Source: Microbacterium algeriense
GTDB lineage: Bacteria > Actinomycetota > Actinomycetes > Actinomycetales > Microbacteriaceae
Direction of reading: 5' to 3'
Assembly (NCBI RefSeq): GCF_008868005.1
Contig: NZ_WAAO01000003.1
Location: 682,001-746,000 of the forward strand
DNA length: 64,000 nucleotides
In this document: one piece after another, positions 16,006 through 25,263 of the stretch
How positions within the stretch are numbered: the first letter of the stretch is position 1
Layout: the number at the start of each line of letters is the position of its first letter
Position numbers and translations under genes: made by a program
The notes under the pieces: model-generated
Seen by the model: only the letters and a program-made list of their open reading frames with translations
Told to the model about the DNA's origin: nothing
The model's database searches: none

Positions 16006-16830
16006 ATGAAGCCAGCTGAGATCGCACGGATGATCGCTCGTCGACGGTTCTCGAAAGAGTCGGAGCTGCACTGGGTGCCGCGTGATCATCGTTCGGAGAC
16101 TGGCTATGCGAACAACACCTCGTTCGCACCGGTCGACCGAAGTCTCGGCCGTTTGGATTGGTCTGTCATCGACCCCATGAAGGTTCGAGTATCGAAGGGC
16201 GCCAGCCACTTCTTCACAGGATCTGAGTACTTCTGGAGTCGCACCCGCAGCCACGTGTGGTGTGAGTCTCAGTTCGAGCGCGACGAGTTGATGTGGCTCG
16301 ATTTTGCCGGACAGGTCGAAAGGGTGTGGTCGCAGCCGTTTGGCGTGGTGTTCGGCGTCCGCTCACCGATGGCCGGTCATTGGCACGTGCCGGATTTCTT
16401 GTTGCAGATGTCGGACGGCTCCTACGCCGTCCGAGATGTGAAGCCGAAGGAACGCATCGACGAGTCCGTGCAACTGCAGTTCGATGAAACCGCACGGCTG
16501 TCGGCAACGCTCGGCTGGCACTACGAGGTGCTCTCCGGTCACAGCGTCCATGCGACTCGCGTGGTCGAATGGTTGTCGGCGTCGCGTCATGACCGTTGCA
16601 GGCCGTCGGCGGACATCGAGGACAAGATCCTCGACGCAGCTACTCAGGGCAAAACACGCCGGGAGTTGTGTGAGCTGGCGTCTCCAGATTGCCCGCTTCT
16701 AGCGTGCGCATGGGTTGACAACCTCGCCTGGCGCAGACTTCTCGCGCTCGACTTGTCGTCCGTATTCAATAGCAACACGCTACTGACTACCGCACATCGG
16801 GAGAGAACGGACGCGATCAGTGTCCGATGA
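16006..16830 (+). CDS. tnsA: TnsA-like transposase endonuclease subunit
   Basis: The 274-residue product resembles TnsA, the endonuclease that cuts the 5' ends of Tn7-type elements. The PD-(D/E)xK core is visible: Glu91 in Phe-Glu-Arg-Asp, then a Gln-Pro-Phe strand, Pro129-Asp130-Phe, and Asp144-Val-Lys146. A C-terminal helical part would contact TnsC. The ATG at 16006 has GGGAG five bases upstream; in-frame starts at 16000 and 16003 are alternatives. Its end overlaps the tnsB start by 11 bases. With TnsB it should allow cut-and-paste rather than replicative movement. Confidence 0.88.
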   Translation: MKPAEIARMIARRRFSKESELHWVPRDHRSETGYANNTSFAPVDRSLGRLDWSVIDPMKVRVSKGASHFFTGSEYFWSRTRSHVWCESQFERDELMWLDFAGQVERVWSQPFGVVFGVRSPMAGHWHVPDFLLQMSDGSYAVRDVKPKERIDESVQLQFDETARLSATLGWHYEVLSGHSVHATRVVEWLSASRHDRCRPSADIEDKILDAATQGKTRRELCELASPDCPLLACAWVDNLAWRRLLALDLSSVFNSNTLLTTAHRERTDAISVR

Positions 16831-18856
16831 ACGCAAACTGAAGCTCGGAGACTCTTTCGAGATTGACGGCGAGAGCTGGGTCTGGGTCCACATCATTCCT
16901 GGCCTGGAGGTGAAGCTCCGCTCTGAACACGCGCCCGATCGACACCTGATCATGTCCGTAGACGAGTTCCTGCTCCAGGCCGGAACAGCCCAACGGGATC
17001 GCAGCGTATCTCTTCGACCGGACGGGGATGCATGGCCGACCGACGTATGCGATATGGAAGCCCATCTCCTTGAGGCGTTCACGGGCAGGCCGATGGATCC
17101 GTTGGCCTCCGCTTCTCGGGCACAATACGACCCTGCGCTGACAACTCAGAACGCACGCGTTGACGCGAAGCTGCTCGAGCTAAAAGGCACGTCACTTGGG
17201 CGAGCGCGCAGCACCTTTCACCTCCTGTGGAAGACGTACCAGCAAGACGGTGCAGCCGGGCTGAATGCCCGCATGCATCGCAAGGGCGAGCAGCGACTCT
17301 CCATCAGCCGGGCAGATGCACGGCTGGTGACGATCATCGATCGATTCCTCGATCGCCAAACGGACAAGTCGACGAGCAGCAAACGCCGGTGCGCTGTCTT
17401 GGTGAGGCGAGAGCTCGAGACCACTTACCCGGGCGATCCTCTATGCGAGATCAAGGCTCGCACCCTCCAGGGCTACATCAACGAGCGGGCGGCCGGCCGT
17501 TACAGCTTCGACAAAGCGACCACCCGGCGAAACACCGATAACAGCCCCAAGCGTCAGTACTACTCCGGGGCTGCCTATCAACTTGGGGAGCGATGCGAGA
17601 TCGATTCAACGAAACTCGACGTTCTCGTCTGGGATGAGAACAGTGAGTTCCGGCCGACACTCACCGTGCTTCTCGATGTCGCAAGCCGGGTACCGCTCGC
17701 TTGGGCGATTCACGCGGACAGCCCTGGCGGATTCGACCATGCACTCCTGCTCGCCCGGGCTGTCATCGGGCGCAAAGCCGTACCTGGTTCGGGAGCAGCC
17801 ACCCTCGCGGGATCAGCCACGTTGCCTTCTGACCTGATGAAGCAGGTGAACCCCTACCTCACTGACGATTCTCTGGCCCTCCCGTGGATCTTCCCGCGAT
17901 CGATCACTATCGACGGCGGAGCAGATTTTCGGTCCCGCACGTTCAGAGATGCCTGCAGCGCGTACGGAATCCACAGGGAACTTGCCCCCTCCAGAACGCC
18001 GACGGTAAAGCCACACGTAGAGCGCAACTTCGGCACCCTCTCGACAGACTTCGCCGCATGGCTGGCCGGTTTCGTGGGGAACTCCGTCGCCCATCGGGCC
18101 GCCAAAGACGACCCCACCCTCACCCTGGATTCGCTTCGCCTCATCCTCGACAGCTGGATAACGAACATCTACCTGAACAGGCCTCACCGTGGCTTGAAGT
18201 CGACGAGCTCCCCAGGGCGCATCTTCACCCCGAATCAGATGTACACCGAACTGTTCGCTGTAGGACCCGGCGTCCCGGTGCCTTTCGGAGTTGAGGAGTA
18301 CCTCGCGCTCTTGCCCACGGAACGGCGCATGATCGGTCGTGCAGGGATCGAACTCCACAATCGCCGCTACGACTCATCCCACCTGGAAGATCTCCGCAAT
18401 CGCTCCCTCACGGGCGCTGAACCGGGATCCGCGAAAGCCAGGAAATTCCCAGTGAGCTTCGACCCCTACAACGCCAATGCCGTCTGGGTGCGTCACCCAG
18501 AAACCGGTGTGTGGATCGAGTGCTGGGACATCGCTCTGCGGGAGAAGACAGCACCGATGGTCGCCGAGATCGACATGAAACTCCTTGCCCGATACCCCGA
18601 CGCCGCAATCGACGATCCCGACCGCCGCCGCGAGTGGATCGACCACGTCGAAAGTCGCGAACGAGGAGACAAACGGAAGCGCACCCAGCACAAACGGGAG
18701 CAACAGCGCCTCAAGGTCGAAGCGCAACGTGAACCAGGCCCCTCGACAACGACACCGATCCCACTACGGCAATGGGCCAAACCCGTCGACATCAGCACCA
18801 TCGATTGGACATCCCCCGACATAGATCTCGCGCAAGCAGAGGAGCTTGATTCATGA
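16820..18856 (+). CDS. tnsB: TnsB-like DDE transposase
   Basis: The 678-residue product is a Mu/Tn7-type transposase. N-terminal helix-turn-helix domains (residues 100-230) would bind the element ends. The rve catalytic core has Asp262 (in Glu-Ile-Asp-Ser-Thr), Asp365 (in Thr-Ile-Asp-Gly-Gly) and Glu401 (in Pro-His-Val-Glu-Arg-Asn-Phe-Gly), a DD35E spacing. A Mu-type beta barrel follows, then a charged tail (620-660) like the TnsC-contacting end of TnsB. All catalytic residues are intact. The GTG start lies within tnsA, and the stop overlaps the tnsC ATG. Confidence 0.93.
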   Translation: MSDERKLKLGDSFEIDGESWVWVHIIPGLEVKLRSEHAPDRHLIMSVDEFLLQAGTAQRDRSVSLRPDGDAWPTDVCDMEAHLLEAFTGRPMDPLASASRAQYDPALTTQNARVDAKLLELKGTSLGRARSTFHLLWKTYQQDGAAGLNARMHRKGEQRLSISRADARLVTIIDRFLDRQTDKSTSSKRRCAVLVRRELETTYPGDPLCEIKARTLQGYINERAAGRYSFDKATTRRNTDNSPKRQYYSGAAYQLGERCEIDSTKLDVLVWDENSEFRPTLTVLLDVASRVPLAWAIHADSPGGFDHALLLARAVIGRKAVPGSGAATLAGSATLPSDLMKQVNPYLTDDSLALPWIFPRSITIDGGADFRSRTFRDACSAYGIHRELAPSRTPTVKPHVERNFGTLSTDFAAWLAGFVGNSVAHRAAKDDPTLTLDSLRLILDSWITNIYLNRPHRGLKSTSSPGRIFTPNQMYTELFAVGPGVPVPFGVEEYLALLPTERRMIGRAGIELHNRRYDSSHLEDLRNRSLTGAEPGSAKARKFPVSFDPYNANAVWVRHPETGVWIECWDIALREKTAPMVAEIDMKLLARYPDAAIDDPDRRREWIDHVESRERGDKRKRTQHKREQQRLKVEAQREPGPSTTTPIPLRQWAKPVDISTIDWTSPDIDLAQAEELDS

Positions 18857-19896
18857 AGATCACCCCACTCGTCCTCCACCATGACCGCAAGACCAGCCTT
18901 GCAGGGCTTCGAGAAGCATTCGACGCCGAGCCCGCATCCCCGCCGAAGATCACCTTCCGTCAGTACAGAGATCTGGACAGTGAAGCTCGAGAGCTATACG
19001 ACCAAGCTCGCGAAGACTTTCTCCGGCTGACGCTGAGGGTGAAGACACGCGAGCAAGCGGTCTGCGCTCGCATTCTGGAGGACCTCATCCGGATCAACCC
19101 TCGGCTGAAGAACTCGCGGCGCGGGCTGATGATATCCGCGCCGATGTTCTCCGGCAAGACAGAGCTCGCTCTCCTGTTGGCTCGATCCGTAGAACGCAGA
19201 CACGCAGCCCAACACCCCGACTACCTCAGAGACGGAGACGCACCGGTCGTCTGGGTGGAGATGACCGAACACTCGACCGGAAAAGCTCTCCTTGCCCAGA
19301 TCGTGGAGTTTCTCGCCCCCACCATCGTTCTCCCCAAACAGATCGCCACCGACAGGCTGAGGAAGCTTGCCGTCGAGGCCCTCCACCGTCACGGCACGAA
19401 GCTGCTCGTGATTGACGAAGCGCACAAGCTCGGCGGGACTGAACCCTCCAGTGTCATCAAAGCCCTCCAGAACGAGTCTTGTGCGACCGTCGTCCTGGTT
19501 GGAATCAATCTCGACCAAGCATTCAAGACGGGCGACGGCCTGCAAGTCAGCGCACGATGTGACTTCGTCACACTCGACAAGATCGACCCCGCCGTCCAAG
19601 AGGACTTCGAACAATGGATCAAATGGGTCGCCACCTTCGACAGCTTCCTACCACTATGCGGGCACGCCCACGGCCTTCTCACCCGCAACGCCGGCACGCT
19701 AGTCCACGCCGCCGACGGGAAACTCGCCGTTCTCGCGATGATCGTGGACCGCCTCGTCGCGTCCATCTTGCGCGACGAATCGCGCACCTCGGAGACCGTA
19801 ACCCGCGAGCGACTCTTCGGGGTTCTCGATACTCTCCGGCGCACCACGCTCAACACACACAACGTCACCCTGGACGACCTGGTGGACGCCGCATGA
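18853..19896 (+). CDS. tnsC: TnsC/TniB-like AAA+ transposition regulator
   Basis: The 347-residue ATPase has a Walker A motif Ala96-Pro-Met-Phe-Ser-Gly-Lys102-Thr and a Walker B motif Leu-Leu-Val-Ile-Asp188-Glu-Ala-His. This is the TnsC/TniB pattern, and the element is intermediate between Tn7 and Tn5053/Tn552 types. It would polymerise on DNA, receive the target signal from the TniQ-like protein and activate TnsA-TnsB. Start and stop each overlap a neighbour by four bases, so tnsA-tnsB-tnsC and the fourth gene form one operon. Confidence 0.92.
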   Translation: MKITPLVLHHDRKTSLAGLREAFDAEPASPPKITFRQYRDLDSEARELYDQAREDFLRLTLRVKTREQAVCARILEDLIRINPRLKNSRRGLMISAPMFSGKTELALLLARSVERRHAAQHPDYLRDGDAPVVWVEMTEHSTGKALLAQIVEFLAPTIVLPKQIATDRLRKLAVEALHRHGTKLLVIDEAHKLGGTEPSSVIKALQNESCATVVLVGINLDQAFKTGDGLQVSARCDFVTLDKIDPAVQEDFEQWIKWVATFDSFLPLCGHAHGLLTRNAGTLVHAADGKLAVLAMIVDRLVASILRDESRTSETVTRERLFGVLDTLRRTTLNTHNVTLDDLVDAA

Positions 19897-22220
19897 TCAG
19901 CACGCAGGCGTGGGCGAAACGACCCAAGTGGCATCATCTTGAGACGCCACGCTCCTACGCGCAGCGGCAATGCCGCGCCGCAGGAGTACCGTTCGACTTC
20001 GCCGAGAGGGCACTGACCAGCCGAGCGCAACCGAACATCCACCGCGTCTGGATCGACGACGAAGCGGCCGCTCGGACGGTCGAGGCGACGGCAGGGCGCC
20101 CAGCCGGTCATTACCTCCGCATGAAGCGTCTAGCGCAACCGGACTCCACACGGGCCTACCCGCAGCGCTTCCTGTGCCGCCTATGCAGTGCCGGGGAGAC
20201 GATCGAGCAAATTCCCCACGATCGGGAAAACTTCTGTCTCCGACACCCGAGGCAGATGGTGTGGGTCGGTCCCGGAACCGAACCCGATACCCAGGTGATC
20301 GTTCCCTTCGATCCCACGCTTCGGAACGCGGAACTCTCCTTCCGTCGACTCGTCGCCACTGGTCGGGTCACCACACAACTGCACGGTCAAGTGTGGGCCA
20401 TGGTGCGCGACAACGAAACGCTCTCCGCCCAGAACGCAGAGACCGGGCAGAATCCGTGCTTGATGAGCGCGGTACGCGAGATCGATCGCCGCGCACATCT
20501 GTACCGCGCGACGGTGCGCGTTCTGCAGATCTTGTCCAATCGTGCACACTGCGCACGATGGCGCACTCAGTCGGCGGCAGATCTACGACTCGACATCACC
20601 GCAACGTTGGGCCTCACCAACAGCGACATCCTCGTCGAACGCGTGATTCTCTGGCTCCGCCCCCTCCGCCGCCACACCATCCCCACGAAATTCCGCCCCC
20701 TGGAAGCCGCCCTCGACACCGTCGACGTCCCCCGCATCCTCGACACCACCGCCAACTACCCGCTGTGGATCCTCCGCCACCCGAAAGCCATCTCCGAATG
20801 GGACTGGGATCGCAACCCGCCCACCCGCGACCCCTGGTCCGGAGTCGATGTCTCTCACAAAGCGTGGTGGTTGTGCGAGGAGGGGCACTCCTGGGAAGCA
20901 AGCCCCCACGTGCGAGGCTCTGCCGAGACCAACTGCGAATATTGCATCGGCATGGACTTCTGGCCGGGACACACCGATCTCGGCACCCTGCGGCCAGACA
21001 TCGCCGCGGAATGGGACACTACCCCAGGAGCCAACCGGGGGGACCCCCATCACGTGAGCGCCACCTCCGCCCGGAAAATCAACTGGAGGTGTACTGCTCA
21101 CGAGCACACCTGGCCCGCCCAGGTGCGCTCCCGCACCACGCAAGAAAGCAAATGCCCCTATTGCAGCGGTAGCCGGGCGATACCGGGTGAAACAGATTTA
21201 GCCACTCTTCACCCCGGCCTCGCAGCAGAGTGGGATCACGAACTCAACGACAGCTCCATCACTCCGGAGACAGTCACCCCCGGATCGGACCGTGTCGTCT
21301 GGTGGCACGGCCACTGCGACCACAGCTGGGACGCGGCTGTCGGTGACCGTTGCTCAGGACACGGGTGCCCGTACTGCTCCAATCAACGCACCCTCGCCGG
21401 TTTCAATGACCTCGCCACCACTCACCCTCATCTCGCCGAACAATGGGACCGCGTCAACTCCAAGTCCGCTTGTGAGGTCACCGCGGGCTCGGATTACCCC
21501 GCAGTATGGCGCTGCGCGCTGAGTCACACATGGGAGCTCCCCGTCTGGGGCCGCACGAAGGACAAGACGGGATGCCCCGTGTGTGCGAATCGCGTCGTCC
21601 TCGCGGGGTTCAATGACTTGGGGACTCTCGATCCTCATTTGGCTTCGGAATGGGACCGCACCCCAGGAGCGAACGACCGGACACCGTCCGAAGTGACCGT
21701 CAGTAGTTCCTATGAAGCCCAATGGCGGTGCGCAGAAAACCACACCTGGCCAGCGACCGTCGCCAACCGACACGCAGGCTCAGGCTGCCCGTCATGCTCC
21801 GGCCGGGTCGCTATCCCGGGAGCCACTGACCTCGCGACACGCAGACCCGATATTGCCGCGCAATGGGATCCCAGCAACGACTGCTCACCGAATCAGGTCA
21901 CGGTCTCCTCCCACGTGAAAGTGTCGTGGATCTGCCACCGCAATCACTCGTGGCCCGCGACAGTCAAAAACCGGACGTCCGGCTGCGGCTGCCCTTACTG
22001 CACAGGAAAGCTACCCATCCCAGGGGAGACCGACCTTGCAACCCTGCGACCCGATCTCGCAGCGCAGTGGGACTCCTCTAACGCCCTCTCGCCCACCGAG
22101 GTCACCGTGGGATCGGGGAGAAAAGTCACCTGGCACTGTGCCTGCGGGTATACATGGCCATCGAGAGTTCAGACCAGAACCCGCAGGCCTCACGCCCGCT
22201 GCCCCGAATGCCGCAAATAG
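19893..22220 (+). CDS. TniQ-like target selector fused to seven zinc-ribbon repeats
   Basis: The product has 775 residues. The first 290 resemble TniQ/TnsD: an N-terminal helical part, a zinc motif Cys95-x2-Cys98-x16-Cys115-x2-His118 (the typical TniQ Cys-Leu-Cys...Cys-x2-His finger) and a helical domain. From about residue 296 to the end there are seven repeats of about 65 residues. Each has Asp-Leu-Ala-Thr-x-x-Pro-x-x-Ala-x-x-Trp-Asp, then Trp-x-Cys-x4-His-x-Trp and Cys-Pro-x-Cys, a treble-clef zinc ribbon of the DUF4379 type. Repeat 7 has Tyr in place of the His. In Tn7, TnsD picks the target site, so these repeats may be a modular DNA (or protein) reader; this is an inference. Its ATG overlaps the tnsC stop. 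Confidence 0.82.
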   Translation: MISTQAWAKRPKWHHLETPRSYAQRQCRAAGVPFDFAERALTSRAQPNIHRVWIDDEAAARTVEATAGRPAGHYLRMKRLAQPDSTRAYPQRFLCRLCSAGETIEQIPHDRENFCLRHPRQMVWVGPGTEPDTQVIVPFDPTLRNAELSFRRLVATGRVTTQLHGQVWAMVRDNETLSAQNAETGQNPCLMSAVREIDRRAHLYRATVRVLQILSNRAHCARWRTQSAADLRLDITATLGLTNSDILVERVILWLRPLRRHTIPTKFRPLEAALDTVDVPRILDTTANYPLWILRHPKAISEWDWDRNPPTRDPWSGVDVSHKAWWLCEEGHSWEASPHVRGSAETNCEYCIGMDFWPGHTDLGTLRPDIAAEWDTTPGANRGDPHHVSATSARKINWRCTAHEHTWPAQVRSRTTQESKCPYCSGSRAIPGETDLATLHPGLAAEWDHELNDSSITPETVTPGSDRVVWWHGHCDHSWDAAVGDRCSGHGCPYCSNQRTLAGFNDLATTHPHLAEQWDRVNSKSACEVTAGSDYPAVWRCALSHTWELPVWGRTKDKTGCPVCANRVVLAGFNDLGTLDPHLASEWDRTPGANDRTPSEVTVSSSYEAQWRCAENHTWPATVANRHAGSGCPSCSGRVAIPGATDLATRRPDIAAQWDPSNDCSPNQVTVSSHVKVSWICHRNHSWPATVKNRTSGCGCPYCTGKLPIPGETDLATLRPDLAAQWDSSNALSPTEVTVGSGRKVTWHCACGYTWPSRVQTRTRRPHARCPECRK

Positions 22221-22414
22221 CGACACTCCAGGTTCCAACGCCATCGAGCTCGCACTTGGCAATGCTGACCCCCTCGAGCACGAAGGACAAAGGCTCACGT
22301 GTTCGCTGCTCGCCCAAACGCGAGCGAGTCGAGAAGCGCTGAAGGCCTGACCAAGGTCGCACTGCCGACTCGCCGTTCACGTCAGCGTCGCGGATTGTCG
22401 AGCGCGTGCGCTTC

Positions 22415-22822
22415 TCAGAGGAGCTCGCTCACCAGCTGTTCGATGCGACCACGGATATCGTCGCGGATGGGCCGTACGGCGTCGATGCCCTGGCCAGCGG
22501 GGTCGTCGAGCTTCCAGTCTTCGTAGCGCTTTCCGGGGAAGAACGGGCAGGCGTCGCCACAACCCATGGTGATCACGACGTCAGAGGCCTGCACCGCCTC
22601 GGTGGTGAGGACCTTGGGCTGCTCGGCGGTGATGTCGATACCAAGTTCCTGCATCGCGTCGACGGCGGTGGGGTTGATCTGATCCGCAGGCATGGACCCG
22701 GCCGAGCGCACTTCGATACGGTCGCCAGCGATCTCGCGGAGGAACCCGGCCGCCATCTGCGACCGTCCGGCATTGTGAACGCAGACGAAGAGGACGGACG
22801 GCTTGACGGTGGTGTCAGTCAT
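22415..22822 (-). CDS. arsC: Arsenate reductase, LMW-phosphatase type, three-cysteine
   Basis: The 135-residue enzyme has the phosphatase loop Cys-Val-His-Asn-Ala-Gly-Arg (Cx5R) and the later redox pair in Met-Gly-Cys-Gly-Asp-Ala-Cys-Pro. The three cysteines mark the thioredoxin-coupled class, consistent with trxA and trxB in the same operon. It converts arsenate to arsenite for export by Acr3. I chose the ATG at 22822; the frame extends further but only through the neighbour. It is the last gene of the minus-strand ars operon, 28 bases after the fusion gene. The 194 bases between the TniQ-like gene and this one hold nothing I can identify. Confidence 0.93.
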   Translation of the reverse strand: MTDTTVKPSVLFVCVHNAGRSQMAAGFLREIAGDRIEVRSAGSMPADQINPTAVDAMQELGIDITAEQPKVLTTEAVQASDVVITMGCGDACPFFPGKRYEDWKLDDPAGQGIDAVRPIRDDIRGRIEQLVSELL

Positions 22823-22850
22823 GTTTGCTCCTGAATGGGCGGTAGAGGGG

Positions 22851-23846
22851 TTAGCGGAGAAGGTCGTCGACGAGAACATGGACGCGTGCGGCGATATCGT
22901 CACGGATCGCTTCGACGCCTTCGCGAGACGCGAGAGCGGGGTCACCCACCGCCCAGTCGTCGTACCGAACGCCGGGGATGATCGGGCAAACGTCCCCGCA
23001 GCCCATCGTGACGACCACATCTGCCGCGCGCACCGCGTCGTCGGTGAGCGGCTTGGGATACCGATCGGCGGCAATGTCACCTTCGATGTCCGTGAGCAAT
23101 GATCGCACATGGGGGTGGATGACGTCCGCGGGATTCGACCCTGCGGAGCGCGCAACGACCTTGCCGCCGCTGATCTGATTCACGAGTGCTGCGGCGAGCT
23201 GGGAGCGTCCGGCGTTCGCGACGCACACAAACAGCACCTGCGGGACGGAAGAGACGCGGTCTCTGGTGAGGTCAGCGAGGCGCTGCCGGGCGAACCTCTC
23301 GGTCAAGGGGATCAATGCAGAGGTGACGCGAGCAGTGCGGGCAAGGGACGTGTACGACTCGCGGACGATGGTGAGCACCACGTCCGCGTCAACCTCCGGA
23401 ATCTCGGCGGCGAGCTCATCGGCAAGATGAGTCACGCGCGCGTCGAAGTCGGGTCGAGTGCTCGCATCCGTGTGCTCAACGCTCCACGGCTCACTCACGG
23501 TCGCAGGTGCGAACGAGTCCAGGAGAGCGGTGACCGCGCCTCGGCGGTTCGGGTTGATGCGGTACCAGACCCAGGTGCCACGCCGCTCGGAGACGAGGAC
23601 ATCCACGTCTTTGAGGACTTTCAGGTGGTGCGACACGGTGGGCTGGGAGACGTCGGCCAGTTCGGCCAGGTCGCACACGCACGATTCTCCGCGGGGATCG
23701 GAGGCGATGGCCGACAGCATGCGCAGCCTGAGCGGGTCGGACAGCGCTTTTAGCGTCGCTGCGACCGAGGTGGCAGCGTCGATGCCGATCGCGTGGGTGG
23801 CGACGGGACTGCAGGTGTCGCCGGTGGTCGTCAGTGTGACGTTCAT
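22851..23846 (-). CDS. ArsR-ArsC fusion protein
   Basis: The 331-residue protein has three parts. Residues 25-105 are an ArsR winged helix with the arsenic site Glu-Ser-Cys-Val-Cys-Asp-Leu and the recognition helix Ser-Gln-Pro-Thr-Val-Ser-His-His. Residues 125-195 are a three-helix segment common in actinobacterial ArsC proteins. Residues 203-331 are an LMW-phosphatase arsenate reductase with Cys-Val-Ala-Asn-Ala-Gly-Arg and Met-Gly-Cys-Gly-Asp-Val-Cys-Pro. It could sense arsenite and reduce arsenate in one chain. Its likely operator lies at 26243-26258, before trxB. Confidence 0.93.
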   Translation of the reverse strand: MNVTLTTTGDTCSPVATHAIGIDAATSVAATLKALSDPLRLRMLSAIASDPRGESCVCDLAELADVSQPTVSHHLKVLKDVDVLVSERRGTWVWYRINPNRRGAVTALLDSFAPATVSEPWSVEHTDASTRPDFDARVTHLADELAAEIPEVDADVVLTIVRESYTSLARTARVTSALIPLTERFARQRLADLTRDRVSSVPQVLFVCVANAGRSQLAAALVNQISGGKVVARSAGSNPADVIHPHVRSLLTDIEGDIAADRYPKPLTDDAVRAADVVVTMGCGDVCPIIPGVRYDDWAVGDPALASREGVEAIRDDIAARVHVLVDDLLR

Positions 23847-23848
23847 GG

Positions 23849-24940
23849 CTACATCCTTTCAGCGGTGTACGGGTTGGTGTGGAACCAGCGTCGGGCCGCC
23901 CACAGGGAGACGTAAACGAGTCCGACGAGCACGGGGACCTCGATCAGTGGGCCGACGACGCCGGCGAGGGCCTGACCGGAGGTGGCCCCGAAGGTGCCGA
24001 TGGCGACGGCGATGGCGAGTTCGAAGTTGTTGCCCGCGGCCGTGAACGCCAGCGTGGAGGATCGGGCGTATCCGAGCCCGAGCGCCTTCCCGGTGAACAG
24101 TCCGATGAACCACATCACGGCGAAGTACGCCAACAGCGGGAGGGCGATACGGGCCACATCCCACGGCCGGTTGGTGACCTGCTCGCCCTGCAGGGCGAAC
24201 AGCAACACAATCGTGAACAGCAGGCCGTACAGCGCCCACGGTCCGATCTTGGGAAGGAACTTCTCTTCGTACCAGTCGCGGCCCTTCGCACGCTCCCCGA
24301 TCAGGCGGGAGGCGAAGCCGGCGATCAGGGGGATGCCGAGGAAGACGAGGACATTGAGGGCGATCTGCCAGACCGAGATCTCCAGTCCCTGCGAGTCCAG
24401 TCCGAGCCATCCGGGGAGCACGGTGAGGTAGAACCAACCGAGCAGGGAGAAGGCGATGACCTGGAACACGGAGTTGATGGCGACAAGGACGGCGGCGGCT
24501 TCCCGATCGCCGCAGGCGAGATCGTTCCAGATGACGACCATCGCGATGCAGCGGGCCAGGCCCACGATGATGAGGCCGGTGCGGTACTCGGGGAGATCCG
24601 GAAGGAACGCCCAGGCGAGGGCGAACATCAGTGCCGGTCCGACGACCCAGTTCAGAGCGAGTGAGGAGATGAGTAGCTTCTTGTCGCCGGTGACAGCGGC
24701 GACTTTGTCGTAGCGGACCTTCGCGAGGACCGGGTACATCATCACCAGCAGGCCGAGAGCGATCGGCACAGAGATGCCGCCAACCTCAATGTGTGCGAGG
24801 AGGTCGGAGACGCCAGGGATGAAGCGGCCGACGAGGATTCCGGCGACCATAGCCAGTCCGATCCACAGCGGCAACCATCGGTCAAGGGTCGACAGGCGGC
24901 GGGTCGTCGTTGTGGGGGTGGGTGCGGTTGCGGTGCTCAT
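23849..24940 (-). CDS. acr3: Acr3-type arsenite efflux permease
   Basis: The 363-residue protein has ten predicted membrane helices and the ACR3/BART pattern, with the essential cysteine in Gly-Leu-Ala-Arg-Cys-Ile-Ala-Met-Val and the Glu-containing helix near Asn-Asn-Phe-Glu-Leu-Ala. It exports arsenite using the proton gradient. The ATG overlaps the trxA stop, and the fusion gene starts two bases after its end, so the operon is tightly packed. Confidence 0.95.
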   Translation of the reverse strand: MSTATAPTPTTTTRRLSTLDRWLPLWIGLAMVAGILVGRFIPGVSDLLAHIEVGGISVPIALGLLVMMYPVLAKVRYDKVAAVTGDKKLLISSLALNWVVGPALMFALAWAFLPDLPEYRTGLIIVGLARCIAMVVIWNDLACGDREAAAVLVAINSVFQVIAFSLLGWFYLTVLPGWLGLDSQGLEISVWQIALNVLVFLGIPLIAGFASRLIGERAKGRDWYEEKFLPKIGPWALYGLLFTIVLLFALQGEQVTNRPWDVARIALPLLAYFAVMWFIGLFTGKALGLGYARSSTLAFTAAGNNFELAIAVAIGTFGATSGQALAGVVGPLIEVPVLVGLVYVSLWAARRWFHTNPYTAERM

Positions 24941-25263
24941 GCGAGGAGCGCCTCCATCTTCTCTGCGATTACGGGCTTGGCGTGGGCGCCGATGAGCATG
25001 TCAACGCGCGCACCCTGGTTGTAGAAGACCAGCGTGGGGATCGAGGTGACGCCGATGGCGGTCACCGTGGCCGGGTTCTGGTCGGCGTCGAGCTTCACGA
25101 TCTTGACCCGCCCGTCGTACTCGACGGCGAGCTGGTTCAGAAGCGGTGCGATCTGCTTACACGGACCGCACCAGGTGGCCCAGATGTCCACCACGACGGG
25201 GATCTCGGAGTCGGTGACTTCGTTCTGGAATGTGGCGTCGGTGACCACGATCGGGAAACTCAT
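24937..25263 (-). CDS. trxA: Thioredoxin
   Basis: The 108-residue protein is a standard thioredoxin with Trp-Ala-Thr-Trp-Cys-Gly-Pro-Cys-Lys and the cis-proline in Ser-Ile-Pro-Thr. It would reduce the three-cysteine arsenate reductases encoded downstream. It overlaps trxB by four bases upstream and acr3 by four downstream. The longer open frame upstream belongs to trxB sequence and is not used. Confidence 0.95.
   Translation of the reverse strand: MSFPIVVTDATFQNEVTDSEIPVVVDIWATWCGPCKQIAPLLNQLAVEYDGRVKIVKLDADQNPATVTAIGVTSIPTLVFYNQGARVDMLIGAHAKPVIAEKMEALLA

Noticed and set aside
20770..22220. Repeats here as a CRISPR array
   Set aside because: The periodicity comes from protein repeats of about 65 residues in an open frame; there are no short identical DNA repeats with unique spacers.
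24083..24098. CTTCCCGGTGAACA as the missing second transposon end
   Set aside because: It lies inside acr3 where the amino acids are explained by that family, and no neighbouring repeats are present.
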